In this document: positions 16,644 to 25,088 of the stretch, one piece after another
Numbering within the stretch: position 1 is the stretch's first letter
How the letters are laid out: each line of letters begins with the position of its first letter
Source: Pseudomonas sp. MWU15-20650
Lineage (GTDB): Bacteria; Pseudomonadota; Gammaproteobacteria; Pseudomonadales; Pseudomonadaceae
DNA: 64,000 nucleotides
Reading direction: 5' to 3'
Assembly (NCBI RefSeq): GCF_023242475.1
Contig: NZ_JALJFG010000004.1
Span: forward strand, 186,001 to 250,000
The notes under the pieces: model-generated
Seen by the model: only the letters and a program-made list of their open reading frames with translations
Database searches by the model: none
What the model was told of the DNA's origin: nothing
Translations under genes and position numbers: made by a program

Positions 16644-17384
16644 CTACTCCCCGACCCTGCGCACCAACCCCTCAAACAACTCCCCCTTCGGCATCATACT
16701 TACCGCAATCCCCGCCCCCTCAAACCACTCCCGCCCCGCCTCCGGGTGCGGTCCGCTCAGTACCACCACGCCCTGTTTATACCTATACCGCGCCGCCGCC
16801 ACGTCGCCGTTCTGGTATGTCGCGAGCACGTTGTAGGGCGAAGCGGCGTCCGCCTTGGGAAAGTACGGGCCGTCCTGGTAAAACACGGTGTCCGGTTTCC
16901 CCTCCCACGTCACCCGCACGGCCGCGTCGGCAATACCTGGCACTTCAAACCCGGGCCGGCCCGCTTCGGTGTCGAGGTCGTGGGGGATCAACCCAAGGTT
17001 GCTGTGATCTGCCAGGTAAGCGCCCATGCACAACCCCAGGTAGCGCCCGCCTTTGGCGACGTATTCACGAATGGCTTGCGCGCGTGCATCGCCCAGGCTC
17101 GCGAGGGCGGCGGGGATGTCTTGGCCGCCGCCGGGCTGAACGTAGAGGTCGTAGCGCGCGAGGGTTTGCGGGGTGATGTCGATCGACTCATCCACGCCGA
17201 CAAAGTCGATCTGGTAGGTCGGGCTCACGTGCTGCAATGCCCGTTTGACGCTTTCAGAACAGTCGTCGCAACCCGCCGGGCCACGGTAGATGGCGACATG
17301 GGTGATGGGCGTTGCGGCTTGCACCGAGGCGGCTTGCAGTGTGGCCAGCGCAAAAAATGTAGCCGTGAGGGTGGGACGGTTCAT
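16644..17384 (-). CDS. Periplasmic BPL_N-type glutamine amidotransferase-like protein
   Basis: The 246-residue product has a signal peptide ending near ASVQA. The mature part shows a class I glutamine-amidotransferase-like fold of the type fused to biotin-protein ligases (BPL_N): YVQPGGGQDIPAAL near residue 82 and the nucleophile elbow GLCMGAYLADHS near 116-127, with Cys118. Whether it has amidase activity is not evident, and an exported location is unusual for this fold. No partner genes are adjacent. Confidence 0.8.
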   Translation of the reverse strand: MNRPTLTATFFALATLQAASVQAATPITHVAIYRGPAGCDDCSESVKRALQHVSPTYQIDFVGVDESIDITPQTLARYDLYVQPGGGQDIPAALASLGDARAQAIREYVAKGGRYLGLCMGAYLADHSNLGLIPHDLDTEAGRPGFEVPGIADAAVRVTWEGKPDTVFYQDGPYFPKADAASPYNVLATYQNGDVAAARYRYKQGVVVLSGPHPEAGREWFEGAGIAVSMMPKGELFEGLVRRVGE

Positions 17385-17605
17385 GGTTGCAGGCTCATCG
17401 CACGGGGAGTGGGGGCTGATCCAGACTTGCCGTTCAAAGCCTATCCCGAATGACGGTTTGAACCCGTTAATAGTTGTAAATCCCCGGTGGTCGCGTCCGC
17501 GTATCGGCGCTTAGCCATCAAGGCGGCGCAGCTAATCAATAACATTGCATTGAAGGTTCGCTTGAGGATTACTGTAGGCCACGCCTCACCTCGAGACCGC
17601 CCGCC

Positions 17606-18232
17606 ATGTTCGAACTCACCGCCCTCGTCACCTACATTGCCGTTGTGATCGGCCTTTTTCTGATCCCGGGCCCTTCGGTACTGCTGGTGCTCACCCGCAC
17701 CCTTCAAGGTGGTCGCAAGGTCGGGATCGCCACCGGGCTGGGTGTCGCCTCAGGCGATCTGGTCCATACGCTGTGCGCGGCCTTGGGTTTGTCGGCGATT
17801 CTGATGACGTCGGCGGCGGCGTTTAATGTGGTGAAGTGGGTAGGCGCAGCTTATTTGATCTACTTGGGCGTGCGCGCATTCATGGCTAAATCCGGCACCC
17901 ACGGGCGGCTGGAGTTGCCCGCGGTCACGCCGCGCCAGGCGTTTTTCCAGGCGGTGGGTGCTGAGGTGCTGAACCCGAAGACGGCGATTTTTTTCCTCGC
18001 GTTCCTGCCGCAATTCGTCCACCCGGAATCGGGTTCGTCGTTGGTGCAGTTCGCGGTGTTGGGTTTGATCTTTTCCGGCCTCAGTGCGGTTTACACCAGC
18101 CTGCTGGCGGTCGCGATTCGCCCATTAAGTCGGGGGTTCAAGGGGCTTTCCAAGTGGCGTCGGTGGGAAGGGAAAATCATCGGCACGCTGTTTATGGGGC
18201 TGGGGCTTAAAATAGCCTTCCAACAGCGATAG
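17606..18232 (+). CDS. LysE-family amino-acid exporter
   Basis: The 208-residue membrane protein has six hydrophobic segments and the LysE/RhtB motif FLIPGPSVLLVLTRTLQGG-RKVG near residues 17-40, followed by AALGLSAILMTSAAAF and the conserved LNPKTAIFFLAFLPQFV near 120-136. It should export amino acids or related compounds at the inner membrane. It is followed closely by a small hypothetical gene that may share its transcript. Confidence 0.93.
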   Translation: MFELTALVTYIAVVIGLFLIPGPSVLLVLTRTLQGGRKVGIATGLGVASGDLVHTLCAALGLSAILMTSAAAFNVVKWVGAAYLIYLGVRAFMAKSGTHGRLELPAVTPRQAFFQAVGAEVLNPKTAIFFLAFLPQFVHPESGSSLVQFAVLGLIFSGLSAVYTSLLAVAIRPLSRGFKGLSKWRRWEGKIIGTLFMGLGLKIAFQQR

Positions 18233-18272
18233 GCTGATGTCACATACCGTTCTAATGGAGTTGCGCCCTTTA

Positions 18273-18659
18273 ATGTCTTCAACCCAACGTGACAACGCCC
18301 GCCTCGAACGCCGCCTGATCACCACGCTTACCGACGCCTGCGAAACCGCCAAAGCCGAAATACCGGGCTTCGACTGGCTGACCCACACCGTGGACTACGC
18401 CGCCTTCGCGCAAAGCCTGCGGGTGACCTGGGTGTTCGACACACGCGCCAATAAAGACCACGCCCTGGCCAGCGGCGCCGGCCAACGCATGGAAGAACTG
18501 ACAGCAGCTGCACTGTGCGACGCGGATGTAGCCCCGGTGAACATGGAGCGCTGCATACGCTTCGACTCGGAAGAAGCATGCAACGCCCAGCATGGTGGCG
18601 ATTGGCGCCGACGCCTGGCCGGCGTAAGCGCCGCTCAGGCAGGCAAAAAACCTCGCTGA
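18273..18659 (+). CDS. Hypothetical protein, about 128 aa
   Basis: The ATG at 18273 (MSSTQRDNARLER) is preferred over ATGs at 18237 and 18255 because GGAG lies 12 bases upstream, though the spacing is long. The protein is soluble, begins with a helical segment containing LERRLITTLTDACETAKAEI, and includes FDWLTHTVDYAAFAQSLRVTWVF near residues 40-60. I do not recognise a characterised domain. It begins some 40 bases after the LysE-type exporter. Confidence 0.65.
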   Translation: MSSTQRDNARLERRLITTLTDACETAKAEIPGFDWLTHTVDYAAFAQSLRVTWVFDTRANKDHALASGAGQRMEELTAAALCDADVAPVNMERCIRFDSEEACNAQHGGDWRRRLAGVSAAQAGKKPR

Positions 18660-18757
18660 CCAATGCCCATCGCGGCATAGGTCTCTACACCCCTTTTGAA
18701 GGCAACCCTATCCCCCACAGTGATAGTGTTCCTTCTTAACTGACTGGCTTGCCACAC

Positions 18758-19690
18758 CTACCCTGGCAACCCCACCTGCAACGCCAACCCCACCCACTCC
18801 TTACGCTGCAACGAAGGCTCCAGCACCGCCACACCCGCTTGCCACCGGACCGGCTGCAAACGGCTGATCTTGCCCTGGCTGCCCGGGGCTTGCGCGAGCA
18901 GGTAGCTCTTGCCATCGCAGATGCTGATCGCGTTCAACACCCAGTCGTCGCCCTGCCCCGACAGCCAGCGGCCGATCATGGGGTGGTGCCGGTGAATCAG
19001 CGCTGCGGCATCCCACACAGTCATTTGTGCGAACACCTGGGGCAGGTTGTCGGTGGCCGCCATGCGCTTCATGTCGGCTGCCAGGGCGGCGGTCAAATCA
19101 GACTCGATGGCCGCCTGGCACTCGGTGAAGTACTGCGCGGGCCAATTGGCCGCCAATGTCGCTCGGCGGGCGAGCACGTCGTAGGCTCGCCGGTCGGCTG
19201 GGGTGGTCATTTGCCCGCGGAAGTTGAGGGTGTTGTCCAGGATTGCGGTGGCCAGTAGGGCGGCGCTGTGCTCGCTGATCCGTGGCAGCAGGCCAGCAGC
19301 TTCCCAGCGCAGAAACACCAGGGTCGCCGCCGCCCCTATCGGGCGAATCTCGGCGGTGGGGCCGAGTCGCTGTGCCCAGTAGGTTTCGAAACCGGGATGG
19401 TGATCGATCACCTCCACCACGCGGTCGAGCGCCACAACCGGGTCGACATGGTGGTGATCAGAGACATCCACCAGCACAAACTCATCCCCGGCACCGGGCC
19501 GGTAGTCGTCCAATGCGCACGGCCAGCCCAGCACGGTGCGGGGGATGCTGAAATTGAGCGGTGCACTGCTGACGGCGCGAGCCTGTATGCCTTGGTGATT
19601 CAACAGCTCGGCGTAGGCGATGCAGCAGGCGTAGGCATCGATGTCGAGGTAGGCAGCCCCCGAGGTGACGACCCGTGAGCAAGCAGACAT
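18758..19690 (-). CDS. DHH-family phosphoesterase
   Basis: The 310-residue protein has the metal-binding motifs of the DHH superfamily: DIDAYACCIAY (residues 16-26), DVSDHH with DHH at 78-80, and EVIDHHP with DHH at 96-98. The layout is like manganese-dependent inorganic pyrophosphatases and prune-type enzymes; the C-terminal part has no obvious DHHA1 glycine motif. It should cleave a phosphoester or phosphoanhydride in the cytoplasm. GGAAGG precedes the ATG by three to five bases. Substrate unknown. Confidence 0.82.
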   Translation of the reverse strand: MSACSRVVTSGAAYLDIDAYACCIAYAELLNHQGIQARAVSSAPLNFSIPRTVLGWPCALDDYRPGAGDEFVLVDVSDHHHVDPVVALDRVVEVIDHHPGFETYWAQRLGPTAEIRPIGAAATLVFLRWEAAGLLPRISEHSAALLATAILDNTLNFRGQMTTPADRRAYDVLARRATLAANWPAQYFTECQAAIESDLTAALAADMKRMAATDNLPQVFAQMTVWDAAALIHRHHPMIGRWLSGQGDDWVLNAISICDGKSYLLAQAPGSQGKISRLQPVRWQAGVAVLEPSLQRKEWVGLALQVGLPG

Positions 19691-19864
19691 GACCTTCCTT
19701 TAAATCCATTTTATGGAATAAAACAGTGAGTTAATTCAGTGGCACAGGTTAGTGCCGAACCACACTCGCACGCCTTTATGAAGAACAGATGACAGCCCGT
19801 GGCGGGCGACGGCATGTGCGAAGAATGCAGCTTGGGGGGGGCACGCCGGCCCCCCTCAACCCGA

Positions 19865-20491
19865 TTATTTCGCGAACGCGTATTCCCCACCCTGCTCCAC
19901 CGCCTTGCGATAAGCCGGGCGCGCCTGAAAGCGCTGTACCCACGCCGCCAGGTTCGGGTAAGCCTGCAACTTGCCCTGCGCCTTGGCGATCTCGCCGATA
20001 AAGCTCATCTGGATATCGGCACCGCTCAACTCATCACCCACCAGGTACGGCGTGTCTGCCAGCACGTCATTCAGATAGCCCAGGTAGTTGGCCACTTCCG
20101 ACTCGATACGCGGATGCAACGGCGCGCCCGCTTCACCCAGGCGGCCGACGTAGAGGTTGAGCATCAACGGCAACATGGCCGAGCCTTCGGCGAAGTGCAG
20201 CCATTGCACGTATTTGTCATAGGTGGCCGTGGCGGGATCGGGTTGCAGGCGGCCTTTGCCATGGCGGCGGATCAGGTAGTCAATGATCGCTGCGGACTCG
20301 ATCAACACCTGGCTGCCATCTTCGATGACCGGGGACTTGCCCAGTGGGTTGATGGCTTTGAGTTCAGGCGGGGCGAGGTTGGTTTTCGGGTCGCGCTGGT
20401 AGCGCTTGATTTCGTAAGGCAGGCCGAGTTCTTCGAGCAACCAGAGGATGCGTTGCGAGCGTGAGTTGTTGAGGTGGTGGACGGTGATCAT
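19865..20491 (-). CDS. Glutathione S-transferase
   Basis: Starting at the ATG at 20491 (GGAG seven bases upstream) gives 208 residues beginning MITVHHLNNSRSQRILWLLE. This is the GST thioredoxin-like N-terminal domain, with SRSQR in the usual active-site position, PPELKAINPLGKSPVIED near residue 45, and the substrate-proximal IESAAI near 68. A helical C-terminal domain follows. It should conjugate glutathione to electrophiles in the cytoplasm. The longer open frame upstream has no ribosome binding site. Confidence 0.92.
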   Translation of the reverse strand: MITVHHLNNSRSQRILWLLEELGLPYEIKRYQRDPKTNLAPPELKAINPLGKSPVIEDGSQVLIESAAIIDYLIRRHGKGRLQPDPATATYDKYVQWLHFAEGSAMLPLMLNLYVGRLGEAGAPLHPRIESEVANYLGYLNDVLADTPYLVGDELSGADIQMSFIGEIAKAQGKLQAYPNLAAWVQRFQARPAYRKAVEQGGEYAFAK

Positions 20492-20596
20492 GTGGGTGCT
20501 CCGATGGGCGAAACGTTGAGGTGTGTAAGAGCAGACTACGCGACTGGCGTGGAGTGCCATGAATATAGGCTGTCGAGCGTTTGAGCCGGGCGCAGC

Positions 20597-22654
20597 TCAC
20601 CCCAAGCGAAACCGCGCCGTATTGTCACTCAATGCCCGGCTGCCTTGGCTCAAGGTGTCCGCCGCCTGGTTCACCGCACGTGCGCCATCGAGCAAGCGCC
20701 CTGCCGCCTGGTCTACCTGCTGGATGTTGCCGCTGACCTCATCCGCCGTCGCCGCTTGCTCTTCCACCGCCGCCGCAATCTGTGCCAGCGTGTCGGTGAC
20801 GTTTTGCACCGCACCGGCGATCTCGCCGAGCCGCGTGCCCAAGCCCGTGACGGACTCGGCATCGGTCAGCGCCTGGTCGCACGCGGCGCTCATCAGCGTG
20901 ACCGCCTGGCTGACCGTCGCGCGCAGGCTGTCCACCGTGCCGGCAATTTGCGCGGTCGACGCCTGGGTGCGTTGCGACAGGCTGCGCACTTCATCGGCCA
21001 CCACGGCAAAACCACGGCCTTGCTCGCCTGCACGGGCGGCTTCGATAGCGGCATTGAGCGCCAGCAAGTTGGTCTGTTCGGCGATCCCACGAATGGTGTC
21101 GACCACCGATTGAATCTGTTGCCCCTGTTGGCTGACCTGTTCCAGGGCGTTGGCGGTGTCGGTCAGGCGCAGGTTGAGCTGCTGGATACTCGCCGTGGTG
21201 CGCTGGCTGTCACGGCTGCTGTCTTCGGCGATACGCCGGGTGTGCTGGGCGCTGTCGGAAGCCTGCTCACAACTCCTGGCGACGCCCATGGACGTGGCGG
21301 CCAATTGGGTCGCGGCAGCGGCGATCTGGCTGATCTGTTGTTGCTGGTCTTCGACCTCGGTGAGGGTGCTGCTCGATTGTGTATTGAGGGTCAGCACGGT
21401 GGACCCGAGTTGCTGGGTTTCGTGATTAACGCCGAGCAAGCTGGTGCGCAGTTGCACCACGGCGACGTTGAGCGCGGTGCTGATCACCGCCAGTTCGTCG
21501 CGCCCTTGCACCGCCACTTCGACGCACAGGTTGCCGTCGCGCAACGACTCGGCCAGGGTGGTGATGCCGCTGGCGCTGCGACGGATCGAGGCTTGCAGGC
21601 ATATGAACAAGTACAACGCCGCCAGCGCCAGCAGGCTGAACGTCGCCGCCACTGGCAGGAAGTGCTGCAGCGAACGCTCACGGTAGTAGCCCAGGCGTGC
21701 ATCCAGCGCGCTCAGCGACTGGCTGCGCAACGCACCCAACGCGCCGAGGATGGTGTCGACACTTTGATCGAACGCTGTGGTGTCGAGTTTGATGGTGCCG
21801 CCGAACACGCCGTCATCCAGCACTTTGAGTTCGTTATCCAACCGTTGCAGGCTGCCGTCATAGCGTGTTGCCCACGGTTCAAGGTCCGGGTAGGACTTGG
21901 CCTTGAGCGAGGCGGCGGCCTTGACCAGTTGGTCCCGCGCATCGCCGATACGGCTGCGCAGGTCGCGCATCTGCAAACGGCTCTGCAAGGTGAGCTGCCC
22001 GGAGGCGATGGAAGACTCACCGACACTGGCCGTGCGGCCGATACGCTCGATCAGGTCCGGTGTGTGCTGGCTGGCAATCTGCATCAGCAGGTAGGTTTCC
22101 AGCCAGGGGTCGAGGATCAGGCCGGCGTCGAGGGTGATCTGCTCACGCAGGGTTTGCATCGCGGTCAGGGCAGTGGTGAAGCGGTCGTAGCCGTCTGGCC
22201 ACCAGCCCACGCTGCGCAAGGACTGGGTGTCCATGCCCTTGACCGTCGCCTGCAGTGCGTCGAAGCGCGCCAGGGTGTCGGCGCTGGCGTTCTGGGCCTT
22301 GAGTGCCTCGCCCAAGGCTTGCAGGCTTTGCAGGAGCAGCGGGTTACCGGCATCGACCTTGTCCATCGCGGCCTGGGCAGCGGGCGTGGGCGTGTGCTGG
22401 ATGTCCAGGGCTTTCCAGCGTGCGGCCAGGTTGCGTTGGGCAGTCAATTGGCTGTCGAGCAGGTCCAGGGCCAACAGTTGGCGCACGCCGGACTGCTCAC
22501 TGGAAATCACCGCCAGCTTGTCGCGATAGTCCTGCCCGATCATCCATAGGCTACCGACCAGGGGCAGCATGAACAGCAGGAACAGCACCTGGAACTTGCG
22601 CGCAAAACCGAAACGTCCGAGCAGGCGGATACCGGGTGATAAAAGTCTTTGCAT
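20597..22654 (-). CDS. Methyl-accepting chemotaxis protein
   Basis: The ATG at 22654 with GGGGAG nine bases upstream is preferred to a TTG three codons earlier. The 685-residue receptor has an N-terminal membrane segment (about residues 20-42), a large helical periplasmic sensor region to about 335, a second membrane segment (FLPVAATFSLLALAALYLF), a HAMP linker, and a signalling domain with the highly conserved hairpin EQTNLLALNAAIEAARAGEQ. It should couple a periplasmic ligand to CheA/CheW. The ligand is not evident. Confidence 0.94.
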   Translation of the reverse strand: MQRLLSPGIRLLGRFGFARKFQVLFLLFMLPLVGSLWMIGQDYRDKLAVISSEQSGVRQLLALDLLDSQLTAQRNLAARWKALDIQHTPTPAAQAAMDKVDAGNPLLLQSLQALGEALKAQNASADTLARFDALQATVKGMDTQSLRSVGWWPDGYDRFTTALTAMQTLREQITLDAGLILDPWLETYLLMQIASQHTPDLIERIGRTASVGESSIASGQLTLQSRLQMRDLRSRIGDARDQLVKAAASLKAKSYPDLEPWATRYDGSLQRLDNELKVLDDGVFGGTIKLDTTAFDQSVDTILGALGALRSQSLSALDARLGYYRERSLQHFLPVAATFSLLALAALYLFICLQASIRRSASGITTLAESLRDGNLCVEVAVQGRDELAVISTALNVAVVQLRTSLLGVNHETQQLGSTVLTLNTQSSSTLTEVEDQQQQISQIAAAATQLAATSMGVARSCEQASDSAQHTRRIAEDSSRDSQRTTASIQQLNLRLTDTANALEQVSQQGQQIQSVVDTIRGIAEQTNLLALNAAIEAARAGEQGRGFAVVADEVRSLSQRTQASTAQIAGTVDSLRATVSQAVTLMSAACDQALTDAESVTGLGTRLGEIAGAVQNVTDTLAQIAAAVEEQAATADEVSGNIQQVDQAAGRLLDGARAVNQAADTLSQGSRALSDNTARFRLG

Positions 22655-22848
22655 GCCCCACAACTCCCCTGAACAACCCTAGAAGCAAAATGCCATGTCT
22701 TTGATTAAACAGGGCCAAGCAAGATACGGGCCGTGGGTCACAGGCCCGGAACAGGCGGCTTGGCAAAGGCTCGGCAGGGTGGTGTGCGCGAAAATGGGGC
22801 GAAAGCACTCAGGTTGGAAACGGACCTGTCACCGCCGGGGACAGTGGC

Positions 22849-23151
22849 TCACTCAGTGGGGGCATTGGCCAACATGTACCGGCTGAAATGATTGATGTGA
22901 TCGTCCAGATTATCCTCGAGCATCATTCGGTACTGGTCGCAGAAATACTTCAACATCGCCTCCCGCGCATCGGCCATTTCTGCACCGGACTTGAAGTTGC
23001 GCGCGCTGGCCCAGGCATTGAAGCGCGTAGTGCCGAACATCATGGAGGCGCTGACCTCGCCGAGGTTTTCGCACGCCTTGAGCTGCTCGTTCGACAGTTC
23101 GATATGTGCATCAGCACGGTCGTAAAAAGCTTGGTCGGTGGTGTCGGCCAT
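22849..23151 (-). CDS. DUF3144 family protein
   Basis: Starting at the ATG at 23151 gives a 100-residue protein, MADTTDQAFYDRADAHIELS, with the DUF3144 pattern: F-Y-x-R-A-D-x-H-I near residue 9, ASMMFGTTRFNAWASARNF, and a helix ending YFCDQYRMMLEDNLDDHI. The family is common in gammaproteobacteria and has no defined function that I know. It is helical and cytoplasmic. The longer open frame upstream overlaps trmK and is not used. Confidence 0.82.
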   Translation of the reverse strand: MADTTDQAFYDRADAHIELSNEQLKACENLGEVSASMMFGTTRFNAWASARNFKSGAEMADAREAMLKYFCDQYRMMLEDNLDDHINHFSRYMLANAPTE

Positions 23152-23269
23152 GGCAGGGTTCCCGGGTGAATAAATGATGGCTGCTATTGAAGCATATCCG
23201 GCAGCCGCAAAATCAAGGTCGCCAGTACCACCGTCATCGAAGCCTCGCTGAAGCTCGACATCGCCCACA

Positions 23270-23986
23270 CTAGGCCTGTGGTAGTTTCGAGACAGCCAGC
23301 AACGCGGTAATCCACTTTGCCTGCTGCGCGATCTCCTGCACCTTGTCTTGCGGCACCGCCTGCCGGGCCAGTTCGAAGCTGGCCAGCGTCTTGTGCTTCT
23401 GGCGCAACAGGCGCTGCCACTTGGCCAGGAACTCCGGGCTGCGGGCCTGCATTTGCAGTGGGCCAAAGTACAGTTGCTCGGCGCTGTAGGTCACGGCCTC
23501 GGCGCGCTCGGCGACAATGATTTCGTAATAGAAACGGTTTTCCCGCAGCAGCTCTTCACACACGATCCGGTAACCGTTGTCCATCAGCCATTGGCGCAAC
23601 GGCTGCTCGCCGCCGTTGGGTTGCAGGATCAAGCGTTCACGCCCGCTCAGGCACGCCTTGCCGCGGTCGAGGATGTCGCGGATCGTCTCGCCGCCCATGC
23701 CGCACAGGCTGACAGCGGTAATCGCGTCAGCCGCCTCGATGGCCGCCAACCCATCGGCCAGGCGCACGCTGATGTGCGGCTCCAGGCCGTTTTCGCGCAC
23801 GGTGCGGCTGGCTGCGTGAAACGGCGTAGTCGCCACCTCACCCGCCACCGCCGATGCGATCACGCCACGGCGCATCAACGCCACCGGCAGGTAGCCGTGG
23901 TCCGAGCCGATGTCTGCCAGGCGTGCGCCGGCCGGCACATGCGCGGCCACGCGCTCCAGGCGCATGGACAAAGTGTGTTCGTTCAA
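23270..23986 (-). CDS. trmK: tRNA (adenine-N1)-methyltransferase TrmK family
   Basis: I use the TTG start at 23986, seven bases after AAGGA, giving 238 residues beginning LNEHTLSMRLERVA. The first Rossmann segment GARLADIGSDHGYLPVALMR is the SAM-binding motif I of the TrmK family, followed by GEVATTPFHAA, and SLCGMGGETIRDIL carries the family motif GMGG. Members methylate A22 in bacterial tRNA. The gene stands between DUF3144 and a GntR regulator on the same strand. Confidence 0.88.
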   Translation of the reverse strand: MNEHTLSMRLERVAAHVPAGARLADIGSDHGYLPVALMRRGVIASAVAGEVATTPFHAASRTVRENGLEPHISVRLADGLAAIEAADAITAVSLCGMGGETIRDILDRGKACLSGRERLILQPNGGEQPLRQWLMDNGYRIVCEELLRENRFYYEIIVAERAEAVTYSAEQLYFGPLQMQARSPEFLAKWQRLLRQKHKTLASFELARQAVPQDKVQEIAQQAKWITALLAVSKLPQA

Positions 23987-24041
23987 CGGTTGTTCCTTAT
24001 CACCACAAAAAGTCAGCGCCGCCGCAGGGCGGCGCACCGTG

Positions 24042-24752
24042 TCATGCCCCGGAAAATCGATCGCGGCTGTTGGTCAGGTGCAGCACCATGGCCGCGCGTG
24101 CGGCGTCCGGGTCCTGGCGTTTGATCGCGTTAAGGATCGCCTCATGTTCCAGGTTCGCCAGTTGCCCCAGTTGGGCAAAGTCCGCACCGCCACGCTCGGC
24201 GCCCTTGACCTGGGTGCGCGGGATCATCGCATTGCCCAGGTGCAGCATGATCTCAGTGAAAAATGTATTGCCGGTGGCTTCGGCGATCAGTTGGTGAAAG
24301 CGCTTGTCCTCCTCCACGCAGCTGTCGTTGTTGGCCAGCGAAGCCTGATAGTCGTCCAGCGCTTGGCGCATCCCGGCCAACTGCGCGTCAGTCCTGCGCT
24401 GCGCGGCCAGGGCCACGGCTTGCACTTCCAGGCCCAGGCGCAGCTCGAGCATGTTGCGCACGCTGGCAACCGTGTCGACATGCAGGCGCAAGCCAGGCTG
24501 GGCGTGCTGCGCCAGCACAAACGTGCCGATACCGTGACGCGTCTCTACCAGCCCCGACGCCTGCAGCTTGGACAACGCTTCACGCACCACCGTACGGCTG
24601 ACCCCGTGCTCAAGCACGATGGTGGATTCGGAGGGCAGTTTTTCACCCGGCTTGAGTTGCCCCAGCAGGATGCGTTGGCTCAGCGCTTCGACCACACCTT
24701 GGGCCAGGTTAGTGGAGCGTTTACGCACAGGGTTGGCGCTTTCAATAGGCAT
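24042..24752 (-). CDS. GntR/FadR-family regulator with FCD domain (probable glucarate regulator)
   Basis: The 236-residue protein has an N-terminal GntR winged helix (residues 15-80, with PGEKLPSESTIVLEHGVSRTVVREAL) and an FCD effector domain with the metal-binding pattern around DKRFHQLIAEATGN. It is divergent from the glucarate transporter and dehydratase genes, so it probably senses glucarate or a product and represses them. The gap holds a perfect palindrome with the GT-N3-AC core expected for this subfamily. Confidence 0.9.
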   Translation of the reverse strand: MPIESANPVRKRSTNLAQGVVEALSQRILLGQLKPGEKLPSESTIVLEHGVSRTVVREALSKLQASGLVETRHGIGTFVLAQHAQPGLRLHVDTVASVRNMLELRLGLEVQAVALAAQRRTDAQLAGMRQALDDYQASLANNDSCVEEDKRFHQLIAEATGNTFFTEIMLHLGNAMIPRTQVKGAERGGADFAQLGQLANLEHEAILNAIKRQDPDAARAAMVLHLTNSRDRFSGA

Positions 24753-24834
24753 CGCTACGGGTCCACGGGGTTGGGCTGAGCGGAGCTTAACACCCTGCCC
24801 GCAGGTGATGCCGGGTTGATACGAAAAACCCTCA

Positions 24835-24849
24835 ACTTGTATGACAAGT
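24835..24849. promoter_or_regulatory. Candidate FadR-type operator ACTTGT-ATG-ACAAGT
   Basis: The 15-base perfect inverted repeat contains the TTGT-N3-ACAA core typical of FCD-type GntR regulators. It lies between the regulator gene and the MFS gene. A related but imperfect copy (ACTTGTATGATGTCT) is at 25024-25038, close to the MFS ribosome binding site. The rest of 24753-25088 shows no gene. Confidence 0.7.
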
Positions 24850-25023
24850 AATCAAGGCCAACTTTCACCTGAACGTATCCCTACCGCGTGGGCGCTACAC
24901 CACGGGCTTCAAAAACCACTACAAACCCCAACATACATAGGATAAATAACCAAAACACTGCCTCACCCGTCACCCTTATAAGAACAAATACACCCCGCAC
25001 TGCATTGCGGATCTCAGAATTCA

Positions 25024-25038
25024 ACTTGTATGATGTCT
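25024..25038. promoter_or_regulatory. Second, imperfect copy of the FadR-type operator
   Basis: ACTTGTATGATGTCT repeats the left half and centre of the perfect operator at 24835-24849, with the right half degraded. It lies about 50 bases before the start codon of the MFS gene, where a bound repressor could block transcription. Support is by similarity only. Confidence 0.45.
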
Positions 25039-25088
25039 GGCAACAAAACACACAAACCCGCATAAAAATAATCAGGGGGAGTTTTTCA

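Noticed and set aside
20645..22549. 634-codon open frame antisense to the chemoreceptor gene
   Set aside because: The opposite strand carries a clear methyl-accepting protein; this frame has a composition of Arg, Gly, Gln and Val typical of a shadow.
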